DNA from: Anaerolineaceae bacterium UBA4799
GTDB taxonomy: Bacteria > Chloroflexota > Anaerolineae > Anaerolineales > Anaerolineaceae
DNA: 15,550 bases
Assembly (NCBI GenBank): GCA_002402725.1
Contig: DHGL01000002.1
Coordinates: forward strand, 1-15,550
Reading direction: 5' to 3'
This document shows, in pieces, positions 5,005 through 12,492 of the stretch; within the stretch, counting starts at the first letter, position 1, and each line of letters opens with the position of its first letter. The notes beneath the pieces were generated by a model. It was not told where the DNA came from, searched no databases, and saw only the letters and a program-made list of their open reading frames with translations. Both the position numbers and the translations under genes were made by a program.

Positions 5005-6087
5005 ATGCCCTTCCCTCAATACGTTCCCCTGGTAGAAACCACGCGCGGCGGCATTGTTGAATCCCTTCATTACGGCGCCATCGCCGTATGCGACCCGGCC
5101 GGCCGGCTGCTGGCATCCGTTGGCGATGCCGGGGCGGTGGTCTTTTTGCGTTCCTCCTCCAAGCCGTTCCAGGTGCTGCCGCTGGTGGAAGGCGGCGGCA
5201 TGGAGCGCTTTAACCTCTCCGAGCGCGAACTGGCGCTGATGTGCGCCTCGCACAGCGGCACGGATGAGCACGTGGCGGTCATCTCAGCGCTGCAGCGCAA
5301 GCTGGGGGTCAGCGCGGTTGACCTGCTTTGCGGTACGCACACACCTTCAGACCCGCGCACTGCTGAACGCATGTTCCGCAACGGCGAGGAGAACTCGCCC
5401 CTGCGCCACAACTGCTCAGGCAAGCACACCGGCATGCTGGCGCAGGCGCTGCTCTACGGCAACCCCAAGGAAGATTACATAGACCCGCGTCACCCGGTGC
5501 AGCAGCGCATCCTGCGTACTTTCAGCGAGATGACTGGCGTGGCGCTGCAAGACATCATCCTTGGCACCGATGGCTGCTCCGCGCCGGTGTTCGCGGTGCC
5601 CCTGCGCGCCGCGGCGCATGCCTTCGCCCGCCTGGCTGACCCTTCCGCGCTGCCCGAACCGCGCCAGTCCGCGTTGCGGCGCATCTTCAAAGCCATGACC
5701 ACCCACCCCGATATGGTCGCCGGCCCGGATACTTTTGATACCCGCCTGATGAGCGCGGGGCGCGGGCGCGTGCTCACCAAAGGCGGCGCCGAGGGCTACC
5801 AGGCGCTGGCCGTCCTGCCAGCCACTGGCAGCAGCGCTCTCGGCATCACCCTCAAGATCAGCGATGGCGACCTGGCGCAAATTGACCGCAGCCAGCGCAT
5901 CGCCACCATCGCCTACGACGGCGGCGGGCGCGCGCGCTCCACCGCCGCGGTTGAAGCGCTGCGTCAGCTGGGTGTGCTCGACGCTGCCCAACTGGAGGAA
6001 TTGAGCGACTTCGCCCCGCGCGCCCAGTACAACTGGCGCCACATCCCCGTCGGCGAGATCCGCCCGGTATTTACATTGGGTCGCTAA
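5005..6087 (+). CDS. L-asparaginase, AnsA/rhizobial type II family (PF06089)
   Basis: The 360-residue protein resembles the Rhizobium etli-type asparaginase, which is unrelated to the E. coli enzymes and hydrolyses L-asparagine to aspartate and ammonia. Visible hallmarks are SSSKPFQ with Ser50 and Lys53 as the catalytic SxxK pair; LMCASHSG (78-85); HNCSGKHTGML with Cys137 and Lys140, the zinc-site residues of the family; and TDGCSAPVFAVP. The length fits the family. I place the start at ATG 5005 because AAGG (4994-4997) stands at normal spacing and the residues from MPFPQYVPLVETTRGG align with family N termini. A GTG at 4939 would add 22 unlikely residues. No signal peptide is seen, so it is cytoplasmic. 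It is divergent from the DUF4405/DUF2202 gene, and a broken frame follows 1 bp after its stop. Confidence 0.88.
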   Translation: MPFPQYVPLVETTRGGIVESLHYGAIAVCDPAGRLLASVGDAGAVVFLRSSSKPFQVLPLVEGGGMERFNLSERELALMCASHSGTDEHVAVISALQRKLGVSAVDLLCGTHTPSDPRTAERMFRNGEENSPLRHNCSGKHTGMLAQALLYGNPKEDYIDPRHPVQQRILRTFSEMTGVALQDIILGTDGCSAPVFAVPLRAAAHAFARLADPSALPEPRQSALRRIFKAMTTHPDMVAGPDTFDTRLMSAGRGRVLTKGGAEGYQALAVLPATGSSALGITLKISDGDLAQIDRSQRIATIAYDGGGRARSTAAVEALRQLGVLDAAQLEELSDFAPRAQYNWRHIPVGEIRPVFTLGR

Positions 6088-6088
6088 C

Positions 6089-6303
6089 ATGTCATTTTCC
6101 AGCCCGGGCGTCGCGCAGCTCTCCGACCCGGCCGCCTTGTCCGCGCTGGTCTGGCAGACTTTCGCGCACCACCCGCATAGACGAGTCCTTATTCCTGGGC
6201 GCGGGGTATGCACCGCGCGCTGCCCGTAGCGCGCCATTGAACTGGTGCTCGCGCTTGAGTACAGTCCCCCGCTGGAGATGGAAAAGCTCCTCAATCCATT
6301 ATG
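6089..6303 (+). pseudogene. Broken gene debris downstream of asparaginase
   Basis: ATG 6089, one base after the asparaginase stop, opens a frame MSFSSPGVAQLSDPAALS and on to WQTFAHHPHR, then degenerates to a TAG near 6228. A second piece in the same frame reads IELVLALEYSPPLEMEKLL before a TGA near 6301. Other frames over the middle also look protein-like (RIDESLFLGAGYAPRAARSA), which suggests a frameshifted gene that once followed asparaginase. I do not recognise the family. The end of the debris carries one copy of a 24-bp direct repeat (6268-6291). Confidence 0.35.
6268..6291 (+). repeat. 24-bp direct repeat, left copy
   Basis: Identical to 7654-7677; it begins CCCGCTGGAGATGG and ends AGCTCCT. 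The flanking bases differ on both sides. In the debris frame it encodes PLEMEKLL, the same phase as in the right copy. Confidence 0.8.
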
Positions 6304-6446
6304 AAATATCATTCTGTGAACATCTGCTGACCGGGCAAAGCGGAAACGCAAAACCGGTACTTGAACCCTGGAGCGGTATGATCGTCAGCTCTCACAATAT
6401 GCAGATACGCAGCGTGAGTAATAATGGCGTAAGGAAACCGGTTTTT
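6304..6446. other. Non-coding stretch after the Fic gene
   Basis: No convincing gene is seen here. The only structure noted is two ACCGGT-centred sites, near 6354-6360 and 6436-6444. The latter is a short AAACCGGTTT palindrome followed by Ts, too small to be a confident terminator. Confidence 0.3.
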
Positions 6447-7544
6447 TCAGGTTAACGGATGAGCAGGCGGGGAATTTAAAATATCAATAAGCTGATGATT
6501 TGCATAGAAATGATATTTCCCAATCACCGCCTCTTTCATTAAGCCGCTCCCGGCCAGTTGCAGCAGATACTTGCTTGTCGTTGTATAGTGTTTATCCAGT
6601 ATCGCCGCCAGTTTAGTAGGCGTGATGACTGGAAAAGTAAATAAGGCATCCACCAATTCCCCGCTATAGATCTTGCCATGAACATTCTTAATCGTGGTCT
6701 TCATCCCGTCATAGAGATTTGTGATCTTTGCCAATGTCCAATTTGTATTTACTGCCTGTTCACAAAATCCATCCAGCATAAATTCGATGTATTCCACCCA
6801 TTTATTATCAGATGTTACTTCAAGCAACCGCTGGTAATACTCGGCACGATGCTGGTTAATGAACCCACTGATGTAAAGGACCGGTAGATTAAGTAATTGA
6901 TCCTGGATAAGTTGTAATACCAGTAAAATCCGTCCAGCACGGCCGTTGCCGTCACGGAAAGGATGGATGGCTTCAAACTGATAATGGGCGACGATAGCCT
7001 TAACGAGAGGGTCAACCTGTTGGTGTTCAAGATTAACAAATTTAACCCAATTACTCATCAATTCTGGAATTAACTGGGCAGGCGGAGGCGTGTAACGGCT
7101 CTCTCTTGTCGCCATGTCGACGATCTGATTCTGTTCCCGTCTGAAGTCTCCACTGCCTTTTGGGATTAAACGAGCCTGTATGCCGAGAATCAGCCTGGAA
7201 GAGACCGGCAACAATTCCAGGTTTTGATACCCCCATTCGAGCGCCTCATGATAATGCAACACTTCTTTATCAGGCTGGCGTTGTTCGGATTCAGGAAATA
7301 ACTGCCACTGGAGTACTTCCACCAGGGTGGTATTGATGTTCTCAATATTCGAACTCGCCACGGATTCGCGCATGGTAGCCGGCGCTGTCAACAGCAACGG
7401 ATTGGGTATCTGTCCGCAGGCTCCTTTTAGTTCTGCTAACGCCACCCTGGCGTTAAGCAGATGGTCCCCAAATACGGCGTTGGAAAGATCCGCTTTGGGT
7501 GGCAACGGTAACAACTGGTGCGGATACATCGGATTGAATGACAT
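6447..7544 (-). CDS. Fic-domain protein, class II (probable AMP-transferase) with C-terminal winged-helix-like domain
   Basis: The 365-aa protein has the full Fic motif HPFRDGNGRAGR at residues 194-205 (catalytic His194, Asp198, Asn200, Arg202/205). An upstream ASSNIEN motif fits the inhibitory (S/T)xxxE(G/N) helix of class II Fic proteins (Ser64, Glu68, Asn69), so the enzyme is predicted to be auto-inhibited. Residues about 290-355 look like a winged helix (ITPTKLAAILDKHYTTTSKYL). Fic enzymes transfer AMP from ATP to Ser/Thr/Tyr of target proteins; the target is unknown here. No Shine-Dalgarno precedes ATG 7542-7544 and the predicted transcript begins only a few bases upstream, so translation may be leaderless. 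It lies between the two copies of a 24-bp direct repeat, amid gene debris, with AT-rich upstream DNA, and has no operon partner. Confidence 0.9.
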   Translation of the reverse strand: MSFNPMYPHQLLPLPPKADLSNAVFGDHLLNARVALAELKGACGQIPNPLLLTAPATMRESVASSNIENINTTLVEVLQWQLFPESEQRQPDKEVLHYHEALEWGYQNLELLPVSSRLILGIQARLIPKGSGDFRREQNQIVDMATRESRYTPPPAQLIPELMSNWVKFVNLEHQQVDPLVKAIVAHYQFEAIHPFRDGNGRAGRILLVLQLIQDQLLNLPVLYISGFINQHRAEYYQRLLEVTSDNKWVEYIEFMLDGFCEQAVNTNWTLAKITNLYDGMKTTIKNVHGKIYSGELVDALFTFPVITPTKLAAILDKHYTTTSKYLLQLAGSGLMKEAVIGKYHFYANHQLIDILNSPPAHPLT

Positions 7545-7551
7545 ATGGTTA

Positions 7552-7590
7552 ATAATATATCAATATTTTGTTGTTTTTTCAATATATTAT
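7552..7590 (-). promoter_or_regulatory. AT-rich promoter and inverted repeat upstream of fic
   Basis: On the minus strand TTGAAA (7577-7582) and TATATT (7554-7559) stand 17 bp apart. Inverted arms ATAATATAT (7552-7560) and ATATATTAT (7582-7590) overlap both elements. The predicted start site lies within about five bases of the fic ATG. Confidence 0.5.
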
Positions 7591-7591
7591 C

Positions 7592-7684
7592 CACGTCAAA
7601 CTAACTCAAGGGGTAAAATTAGCACCACTTTTCGTCATCATTGGGAAGAGCCTCCCGCTGGAGATGGAAAAGCTCCTGGTTTAA
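7592..7684 (+). pseudogene. 3'-end fragment of a lost gene
   Basis: An open frame without a start reads LTQGVKLAPLFVIIGKSL, then PLEMEKLLV and TAA at 7682-7684. It looks like the hydrophobic C terminus of a protein whose front part has been lost where the fic promoter region now starts. It contains the right copy of the 24-bp repeat in the same reading phase as the left copy. The family is unrecognised. Confidence 0.3.
7654..7677 (+). repeat. 24-bp direct repeat, right copy
   Basis: Exact copy of 6268-6291 on the other side of the fic gene. It is too long for an ordinary target-site duplication of most insertion sequences, yet it brackets fic neatly. Confidence 0.8.
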
Positions 7685-7690
7685 AAATCG

Positions 7691-7754
7691 GTAGGGGCAA
7701 CGCGTCGCGGTGTTTGCACACCCGGGCGAAGTGAGAGGTGCGCTATGCCCCTGC
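7691..7754. repeat. Compact palindromic repeat downstream of the methyltransferase
   Basis: GTAGGGGCA (7691-7699) and TGCCCCTGC (7746-7754) are inverted arms with one mismatch. Between them GGTGT/ACACC (7709-7713 with 7718-7722) forms an inner hairpin with a TTGC loop. The form is the same general one as the element at 2604-2675 (GTAGGG termini and inner hairpins), but the sequence differs. It lies about 24 bp beyond the stop of the long minus-strand operon and may end its transcripts. Confidence 0.5.
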
Positions 7755-7777
7755 ATGATTGTTGTTGATAGCGGTGA

Positions 7778-9166
7778 TTAATCTCTGCGTTTGAACAGGT
7801 ACAGCGTGCGCTGGCTGCCCGGGATGGGCACTTTCTGCTCGGTGGTGAAGAACAGCGCGAAGGCTTCTTCGAAACCTTCCTCGGTGTACTTATCAAAAAT
7901 ATCCTTGCGCGTCGCCAGCAGACGTTTCACCTGGCTGTCGCTCTTGGGCACAAACTCCACGATCGCCCAGCGCCCGGCATTAGCCATGAACTCCGCCACC
8001 ACAGGCAGCGGCACGTTGTTGGATATCGCCAGGTGGTGAATGAGCGCCAGCGCCATTACCAGGTCCACCGGTCCGCGCTCCAGCATGGAGCTGCGCTCGC
8101 GGTGCGCCCAACCCAGTGCCGGGCTGGGGTTGGTGAGGTCGATTACCAGCGGCAGCAGGTGCTGTTCGTTGCCCGCTTTCAACGCCAGGTAGTCTTGCTC
8201 CACCGCGGCGGGGTCAATGTCGCTGGCAGCAGTCTCGATACCGCGGCGCGAGAGCTCGCGGCTGAACAGCCCGTTATTGGCGCCCAGGTCCCAGGCGTTA
8301 TGCGGTTTGGCATACTCCGCAAAGTTGCCGATGATCTCGCCCTTGATTTTGAGGGAATCATCGGTGTAATTGGTAATGCTGTAATACTCGCCCCACTCGG
8401 TGCCTTTCGGCTCCCACTTGAGCGGCTCGATGGTCTTTTCCAGCCCGCTGAGGATGTTCAGCAGCGCTGCTTTGCTCAATTTCACCGCTGCCGCCTGGGT
8501 TGCCTGCTTGTCGCTGTATTGCTGCTGCGCTTTGGCATGCAGGTGCAGGTGCACCGCCAGCCCGCTGAGCCCAAGTTTGGTCTTGCCCGGCAGCAGCTCG
8601 CTCGCCAGGTCCAGCGGTATGCCATCAATGTAGACGCGCAAGAGCTGGGTCAGGCGGATATCCACCATGGAAGCCAGCGCCAGCGGCGCCAGGAAGTGCT
8701 GGCAGAACTGGCGGTAGGCATCCCAGGGCGCGCCTTCCTGGTAGAGATCGAATGAGAGCGTGTCGATGAGCAGCGGCTTGCCGTTCACGAACTGGATGTT
8801 GTAGGCACTGGCATCCTTGAGGATCATGCCTTTTTCCAGCGCGGCGCGCGTGCTGGCAAGCGTTAGCAGCGCGGCATCTTTGAGTTGCGAGAAGCTCCAC
8901 TCGTATGGGTACGAGATGAAGGGCACCACCTCCGGGCGGATGACCTTGTAGGCCAGTCCCGGATCAGCGGCGGGCGTTTCCACTTCTTCGTGCGCGATGA
9001 GCATGCCTTTGAGCGTGAGCATGTCGTACACGCCCCCGCTCATCAGTTGGTCGTATGCCTTCCGGTAGGCTTTATTTACCTGGCGATACAGAATGCCGTC
9101 GCGCTTAAAGATGAAACCGCTCGGGTCGCGGAAAGATGCCCCGATGCGTTCTGAATGGCTTGTCAT
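7778..9166 (-). CDS. SAM-dependent methyltransferase with N-terminal kinase-like segment (NoeA/PrmA-like)
   Basis: The 462-aa protein has two parts. Residues 1-230 contain KDASAYNIQFVNGKPLLIDT (Asp118, Asn123, Asp135), which resembles the catalytic loop and metal-binding Asp of aminoglycoside- or LPS-kinase folds; the glycine loop and a clear Lys are not evident. Residues 285-405 are a class I methyltransferase: motif I WDLGANNGLFSREL (292-305), acidic loop ASDIDP (314-319), motif IV-like DLVMALALIHHL (368-379) and a WAIVEF strand. Similar proteins are annotated as NoeA-like or ribosomal L11-like methylases and often sit with surface-polysaccharide genes (from memory). It is the last gene of the sulfatase operon; its ATG overlaps the preceding stop as ATGA (9163-9166). 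The most likely substrate is a sugar or lipid-linked glycan; this is inference. Confidence 0.8.
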   Translation of the reverse strand: MTSHSERIGASFRDPSGFIFKRDGILYRQVNKAYRKAYDQLMSGGVYDMLTLKGMLIAHEEVETPAADPGLAYKVIRPEVVPFISYPYEWSFSQLKDAALLTLASTRAALEKGMILKDASAYNIQFVNGKPLLIDTLSFDLYQEGAPWDAYRQFCQHFLAPLALASMVDIRLTQLLRVYIDGIPLDLASELLPGKTKLGLSGLAVHLHLHAKAQQQYSDKQATQAAAVKLSKAALLNILSGLEKTIEPLKWEPKGTEWGEYYSITNYTDDSLKIKGEIIGNFAEYAKPHNAWDLGANNGLFSRELSRRGIETAASDIDPAAVEQDYLALKAGNEQHLLPLVIDLTNPSPALGWAHRERSSMLERGPVDLVMALALIHHLAISNNVPLPVVAEFMANAGRWAIVEFVPKSDSQVKRLLATRKDIFDKYTEEGFEEAFALFFTTEQKVPIPGSQRTLYLFKRRD

Positions 9167-9363
9167 TCCTCTGGTTTCTCTTCTTCATCCACGGTGGGTT
9201 GCGGGGGCACGTACTTCTCGCCCTTGAAGAAAGCCCTGATCCTTCCCCAGAACATCTTTACCACAATGCCGATACCGCCGAGCAGGCCGGCCGCCAGCAG
9301 TTGTACCAGCAGGCTGCCCGAACCGGGGTCTAGGTAATTCAGTTTAAAAAAGATGATAGGCAT
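9163..9363 (-). CDS. Small DPGSGS membrane protein
   Basis: The 66-aa product begins MPIIFFKLNYLDPGSGS, has one TM helix (about residues 18-40, LLVQLLAAGLLGGIGIVVKMFW), then a basic RIRAFFKGEK stretch and an acidic tail. The start at 9361-9363 is preceded by GGGAGG four nt upstream; an upstream TTG would place that site inside the gene. Short proteins with a YLDP-G-(S/T)-GS start occur next to sulfatase-like and methyltransferase genes in several phyla (recollection, not checked). Their function is unknown. The 4-bp stop/start overlap with the methyltransferase suggests the two are made in fixed ratio and may form a membrane complex, with this protein recruiting the otherwise soluble methyltransferase. 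Confidence 0.75.
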   Translation of the reverse strand: MPIIFFKLNYLDPGSGSLLVQLLAAGLLGGIGIVVKMFWGRIRAFFKGEKYVPPQPTVDEEEKPEE

Positions 9364-9429
9364 GGTTCCTCCCAAAATTTGGTGATTTATTGTCGAACGC
9401 TTGAATATACCATTAATTCTCTGTTTTGT

Positions 9430-10944
9430 TTATTGCAACGGGATACCTTGCAACGGGATACCCGCGCCCAGGTAATGGTTGAACACAATGGGCAGCGTAT
9501 TGATGGGATCCAGGTCCTGCGGCAGGGTGGAGGTATCGTATCCCGGCAGGTACATGGCAAAAAGGATATCACGCTGGAATTCCGGTGGGAAATCGCGAAA
9601 CGTTTTATTGTTCGCCTTGACGCGCGCACCGTGGTCCGATTGCAGAATAATGACCGGCGGGTTGGCGGAGTCGGCGTTCTCCAGGATGCCGGCGATCATG
9701 TCTTCAATGACCGACATCGAGTATTCCGTGTAATCCTCGTAGGCGATCCAATCGAAGTATAGCGCGGGGTCCTGTTCATTACCCTGCGCATCGTACAGGT
9801 AAGGCGTGTGCGGCATGGTCAGGTGCAGGTACAGGAACTTCGGCGATGCGATATCCTGCATGTGGGGTACCCGTTCGATGGCGTAGCTGATGATCTTACG
9901 ATGAGGCTCCAGCGCACGCGCCAGGTAGGCTGGCTGGTGGGTGAGCCACTGTAGCATAGTCGCCTCCATCACCAGTTGGGTGAAATCGTCATTCACAACA
10001 TAATCCAGCTGAGACCGGGTGTCATCGATATTATAAGTATGCTCCGCCTTAATCTCCGGCATGGTGGGAAAGAAGCGGCTGAAACCTTCAATCATAACAG
10101 TGGTATACCCCAGTGATTTGGTATACGCCATGGCTTTATTGTTGGCGATGGAGTAGAGCCAGGTCTCTTCTTCACCCTTTACGTATTCATAATCGAAGTA
10201 ATTCAAACGGGTGGCGATTTGGTGGATGGACCAGATATCGCTGGAACGGCTTTCCAGCGCGATAAAGAAATCCCTGTCCGCCAGAAAATCCACAAAAGGT
10301 TCCACCCTCTCGTTCTTCCAGTATTCACGCAGCGAGCGGATGCCAGGAAACTCATCAAAAACCAGGTAATAAATATCCGGGTAAGCCGCCTGTGCCTCAC
10401 GAATGTGGACGCTGACCGGTTGTTCATCCGTCCGCGCCAGCGCTGCCTTTTTTACCTCGTGCGGGATGATGCGGATGACGCTCAACACGGTTAGCAGCAC
10501 AAAAACCAGCGTGATAAAGCGCCATAACGCATAAGAGACGTCTTTTTTGATGCGGCTGACCAGCCAGGCGCTGTAGAGACCGAGGAACACGAACAACGGC
10601 AACAGGATGAAATGCTCCACCCTCACCAGGTCCTGTTCCAACAGCAGGTTGTAGATAATCCCGTACGTATTAAAGAAAAGTAAGAAGGCCATTGCCGCGT
10701 TGGCAGCGCGCACTGTTCTGAAACGGTTAAGCAACAGTGAGACCCCGTAAACCACCAGCACCAGCAGCATATAAAAAGGCAACAGTCGCACGTAGCTCTT
10801 CAGCAACAACAGCCCGGCGTTCTGCGTGAACATGAAAAGCGCCGGGTAGGTGGCGAACAGCAACACGGAGAGCGGGGGCAACAGGATGCGCGCCGCGTTG
10901 GTGTGGCGAATTCTTCTATATAACTTTTTCAATCCATTCAGCAA
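9430..10944 (-). CDS. Membrane-bound sulfatase/alkaline-phosphatase superfamily enzyme, paralogue C
   Basis: The 504-aa protein has five N-terminal TM helices (about 20-160) and an extracytoplasmic catalytic domain from about residue 188. Superfamily residues can be placed by comparison with the two paralogues: metal-binding Asp197 in YYLVFDEF, a nucleophile candidate Ser239 in WSIHQIATRLNY, His374 and His379 in HLTMPHTP, and Asp437-His438 in SDHGAR. Unlike paralogues A and B it has Pro200 where they have Ser (DEFPG versus DEFSG) and Ser instead of Thr at the nucleophile position. It lacks a preceding anchor gene. The start is TTG 10944 with AAGGAA upstream; no in-frame ATG fits better. Its last ten codons are a 15-bp tandem duplication. 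The reaction is likely hydrolysis or transfer of sulfate or a phospho-group on a surface polymer. Confidence 0.85.
   Translation of the reverse strand: MLNGLKKLYRRIRHTNAARILLPPLSVLLFATYPALFMFTQNAGLLLLKSYVRLLPFYMLLVLVVYGVSLLLNRFRTVRAANAAMAFLLFFNTYGIIYNLLLEQDLVRVEHFILLPLFVFLGLYSAWLVSRIKKDVSYALWRFITLVFVLLTVLSVIRIIPHEVKKAALARTDEQPVSVHIREAQAAYPDIYYLVFDEFPGIRSLREYWKNERVEPFVDFLADRDFFIALESRSSDIWSIHQIATRLNYFDYEYVKGEEETWLYSIANNKAMAYTKSLGYTTVMIEGFSRFFPTMPEIKAEHTYNIDDTRSQLDYVVNDDFTQLVMEATMLQWLTHQPAYLARALEPHRKIISYAIERVPHMQDIASPKFLYLHLTMPHTPYLYDAQGNEQDPALYFDWIAYEDYTEYSMSVIEDMIAGILENADSANPPVIILQSDHGARVKANNKTFRDFPPEFQRDILFAMYLPGYDTSTLPQDLDPINTLPIVFNHYLGAGIPLQGIPLQ
9433..9462 (-). repeat. 15-bp perfect tandem duplication at the 3' end of paralogue C
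   Basis: The 15-mer TTGCAACGGGATACC occurs twice head to tail (9433-9447 and 9448-9462), so the protein ends GIPLQGIPLQ. Paralogues A and B have the corresponding DIPLQ only once, followed by a short tail. Confidence 0.9.
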
Positions 10945-10974
10945 TCTTGCCGGTTCCTTTTTTTGTTGCTCTGA

Positions 10975-12486
10975 TCAATCCCCTTCGAGCGGATGCTCCA
11001 ACGGTTCCTGCAGTGGGATGTCCGCTCCCAGATAATGATTGAACACAATGGGAAAAGTGTTCACCGGGTTGACGTTCTGCGGGATGGTTGAGATATCATA
11101 ACCCGGCAGGTACATGGCAAAGAGGATGGGCGTGAAATCCTGGAATGGATAATCAGCACTGTGCAGCCGCGCGCCGTGGTCCGATTGCAGGATGATGACC
11201 GGCGGGTTGGCGGGGTCGGCGTCTTCGAGGATGTTGTTCACCATCTGCGCGATGACTCCCAGCGAATACACCCAGTACCCCTCGTAGTAATCCCAGTCCC
11301 TGTAATACTCTGAATCCACCATTTCACCCGTTTTGGTGTAGAGGTACGGCCGGTGCGGGATCATCAGGTGCGAGTAAACGATCCTGGGTTTCGGGATATC
11401 CCCCATGTTCCCCAACCGGTCAACGGTTAACAGGATCATGTTGCGGTGCGGTCGGTAGCCAAAATCTTCCAGCTGGTAGAGTTGTGAAAGCGCGTAAAAC
11501 ATGGTGTTATCCGTGATGAGCACACCGAAATCATCAAAGATCATGCCAAAATCGCTGTTATCGCTGGGATCGATCTCATAAAGCACATCTGCGTTGATCG
11601 TTGGCATGGTCGGGTACTGCCAGGAGATTTCATCAAAGACCACGCTGGTGTAACCCTTCGACTTAGCGAATTTGAAGGCCGCGTTGTCAGCGATGAGCTG
11701 GTAGTAATTGTCCGTTTGACCAGGGATATCCGGGTACTCGGTGTAATTCAGGCGGATGGACATCTGGTGCAGTGTGGAGGTGCCGCTTGAAAGGACGTCT
11801 TCTGCCACGAAAAAACCTTTTTCCAACAGGAATTCTTTAAATGGCTCGACCTCGGCAGTGTGCCAGTATCCGCGCATGGCTTTGAATCCGGAGAACTCAT
11901 CAAAAACGAGGTAATAGATATCCGGGTATTTATCGCCGTCCGTCGTAGCCGCGGCTTCCACGTCTGTGTATTCGGTCTGCAGCACCCGCGATTTTTCGAT
12001 CTCCTTGGGGAGGATACTGAAAGTATTAAAAAGTGTCAACGCGCCAAAGATCAGCACAATACCCCGCCACAGCATTCGCGATGGCTGCGTTTTGAGATGC
12101 GTCACCTGCCATGCCAGCCAGATGGCGATAAACAGGTAGAGCGGGAGCAGCGTGTAATGCTTGGCCATGAACAGGTCTTTTTCCTCCACAAACCGGAAAA
12201 GGATGCCGTATGTGTTCATGAAGAGCATGAAAACACTGGCCGCGTTAGCGGCTTTAATGGCTTTGCCGTGGTTCAGCCACAGGCTGATGCCGTAGACGAG
12301 GATGATGAGTACCAGGTAGATGCCCAGGATGCGCAGGAAACTTGAAAGGAGCACCAGTGAGACATTCTTTTTGTAGAAATATAAAACCGGATAGATGCCG
12401 AACAGCAGGGTAGCAATGACCGGATAGATGAGCTTGAACGCCCGCGATTGAAAGAACTTGGTTTTTGCGTTGGCTGGATTTGTCAT
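10975..12486 (-). CDS. Membrane-bound sulfatase/alkaline-phosphatase superfamily enzyme, paralogue B
   Basis: The 503-aa protein has the same architecture as its neighbours: five TM helices (about 19-160), a linker, and a catalytic domain beginning YPDIYYLVFDEFSG (Asp196). Thr238 in STLHQMSIRLNYTEY is the nucleophile candidate, followed by His373/His378 in HLMIPHRP and Asp436-His437 in LQSDHGAR. Large parts align without gaps to paralogues A and C (NTYGI...LLPL, NPPVIILQSDHGAR, FAMYLPGYD, FNHYLGADIPLQ). The start is 6 nt after the stop of the anchor gene 12493-13083, with no independent promoter seen, so the two are co-translated. Membrane enzymes of this superfamily with several TM helices transfer phosphoglycerol or phosphoethanolamine, or cleave sulfate esters; which one applies is unknown. 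Confidence 0.87.
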   Translation of the reverse strand: MTNPANAKTKFFQSRAFKLIYPVIATLLFGIYPVLYFYKKNVSLVLLSSFLRILGIYLVLIILVYGISLWLNHGKAIKAANAASVFMLFMNTYGILFRFVEEKDLFMAKHYTLLPLYLFIAIWLAWQVTHLKTQPSRMLWRGIVLIFGALTLFNTFSILPKEIEKSRVLQTEYTDVEAAATTDGDKYPDIYYLVFDEFSGFKAMRGYWHTAEVEPFKEFLLEKGFFVAEDVLSSGTSTLHQMSIRLNYTEYPDIPGQTDNYYQLIADNAAFKFAKSKGYTSVVFDEISWQYPTMPTINADVLYEIDPSDNSDFGMIFDDFGVLITDNTMFYALSQLYQLEDFGYRPHRNMILLTVDRLGNMGDIPKPRIVYSHLMIPHRPYLYTKTGEMVDSEYYRDWDYYEGYWVYSLGVIAQMVNNILEDADPANPPVIILQSDHGARLHSADYPFQDFTPILFAMYLPGYDISTIPQNVNPVNTFPIVFNHYLGADIPLQEPLEHPLEGD

Positions 12487-12492
12487 GGTAGT

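Noticed and set aside
5416..6351. 311-codon minus-strand frame antisense to asparaginase
   Set aside because: It is long only because of the high GC of the opposite strand; asparaginase has catalytic motifs and a ribosome site, and this frame has neither.
6435..6446. AAACCGGTTT followed by Ts as terminator of fic
   Set aside because: The self-complementary stretch has no loop and only five base pairs, and the Ts are on the plus strand, the wrong side for the minus-strand fic gene.
7654..7754. CRISPR-like repeat interpretation of the 24-mer and the palindromic element
   Set aside because: Only two copies of the 24-mer, about 1.4 kb apart, with no regular spacers and no cas genes in the window.
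8033..8755. 240-codon plus-strand frame opposite the methyltransferase
   Set aside because: It is antisense shadow of a gene with clear SAM-binding motifs, with no start signal of its own.
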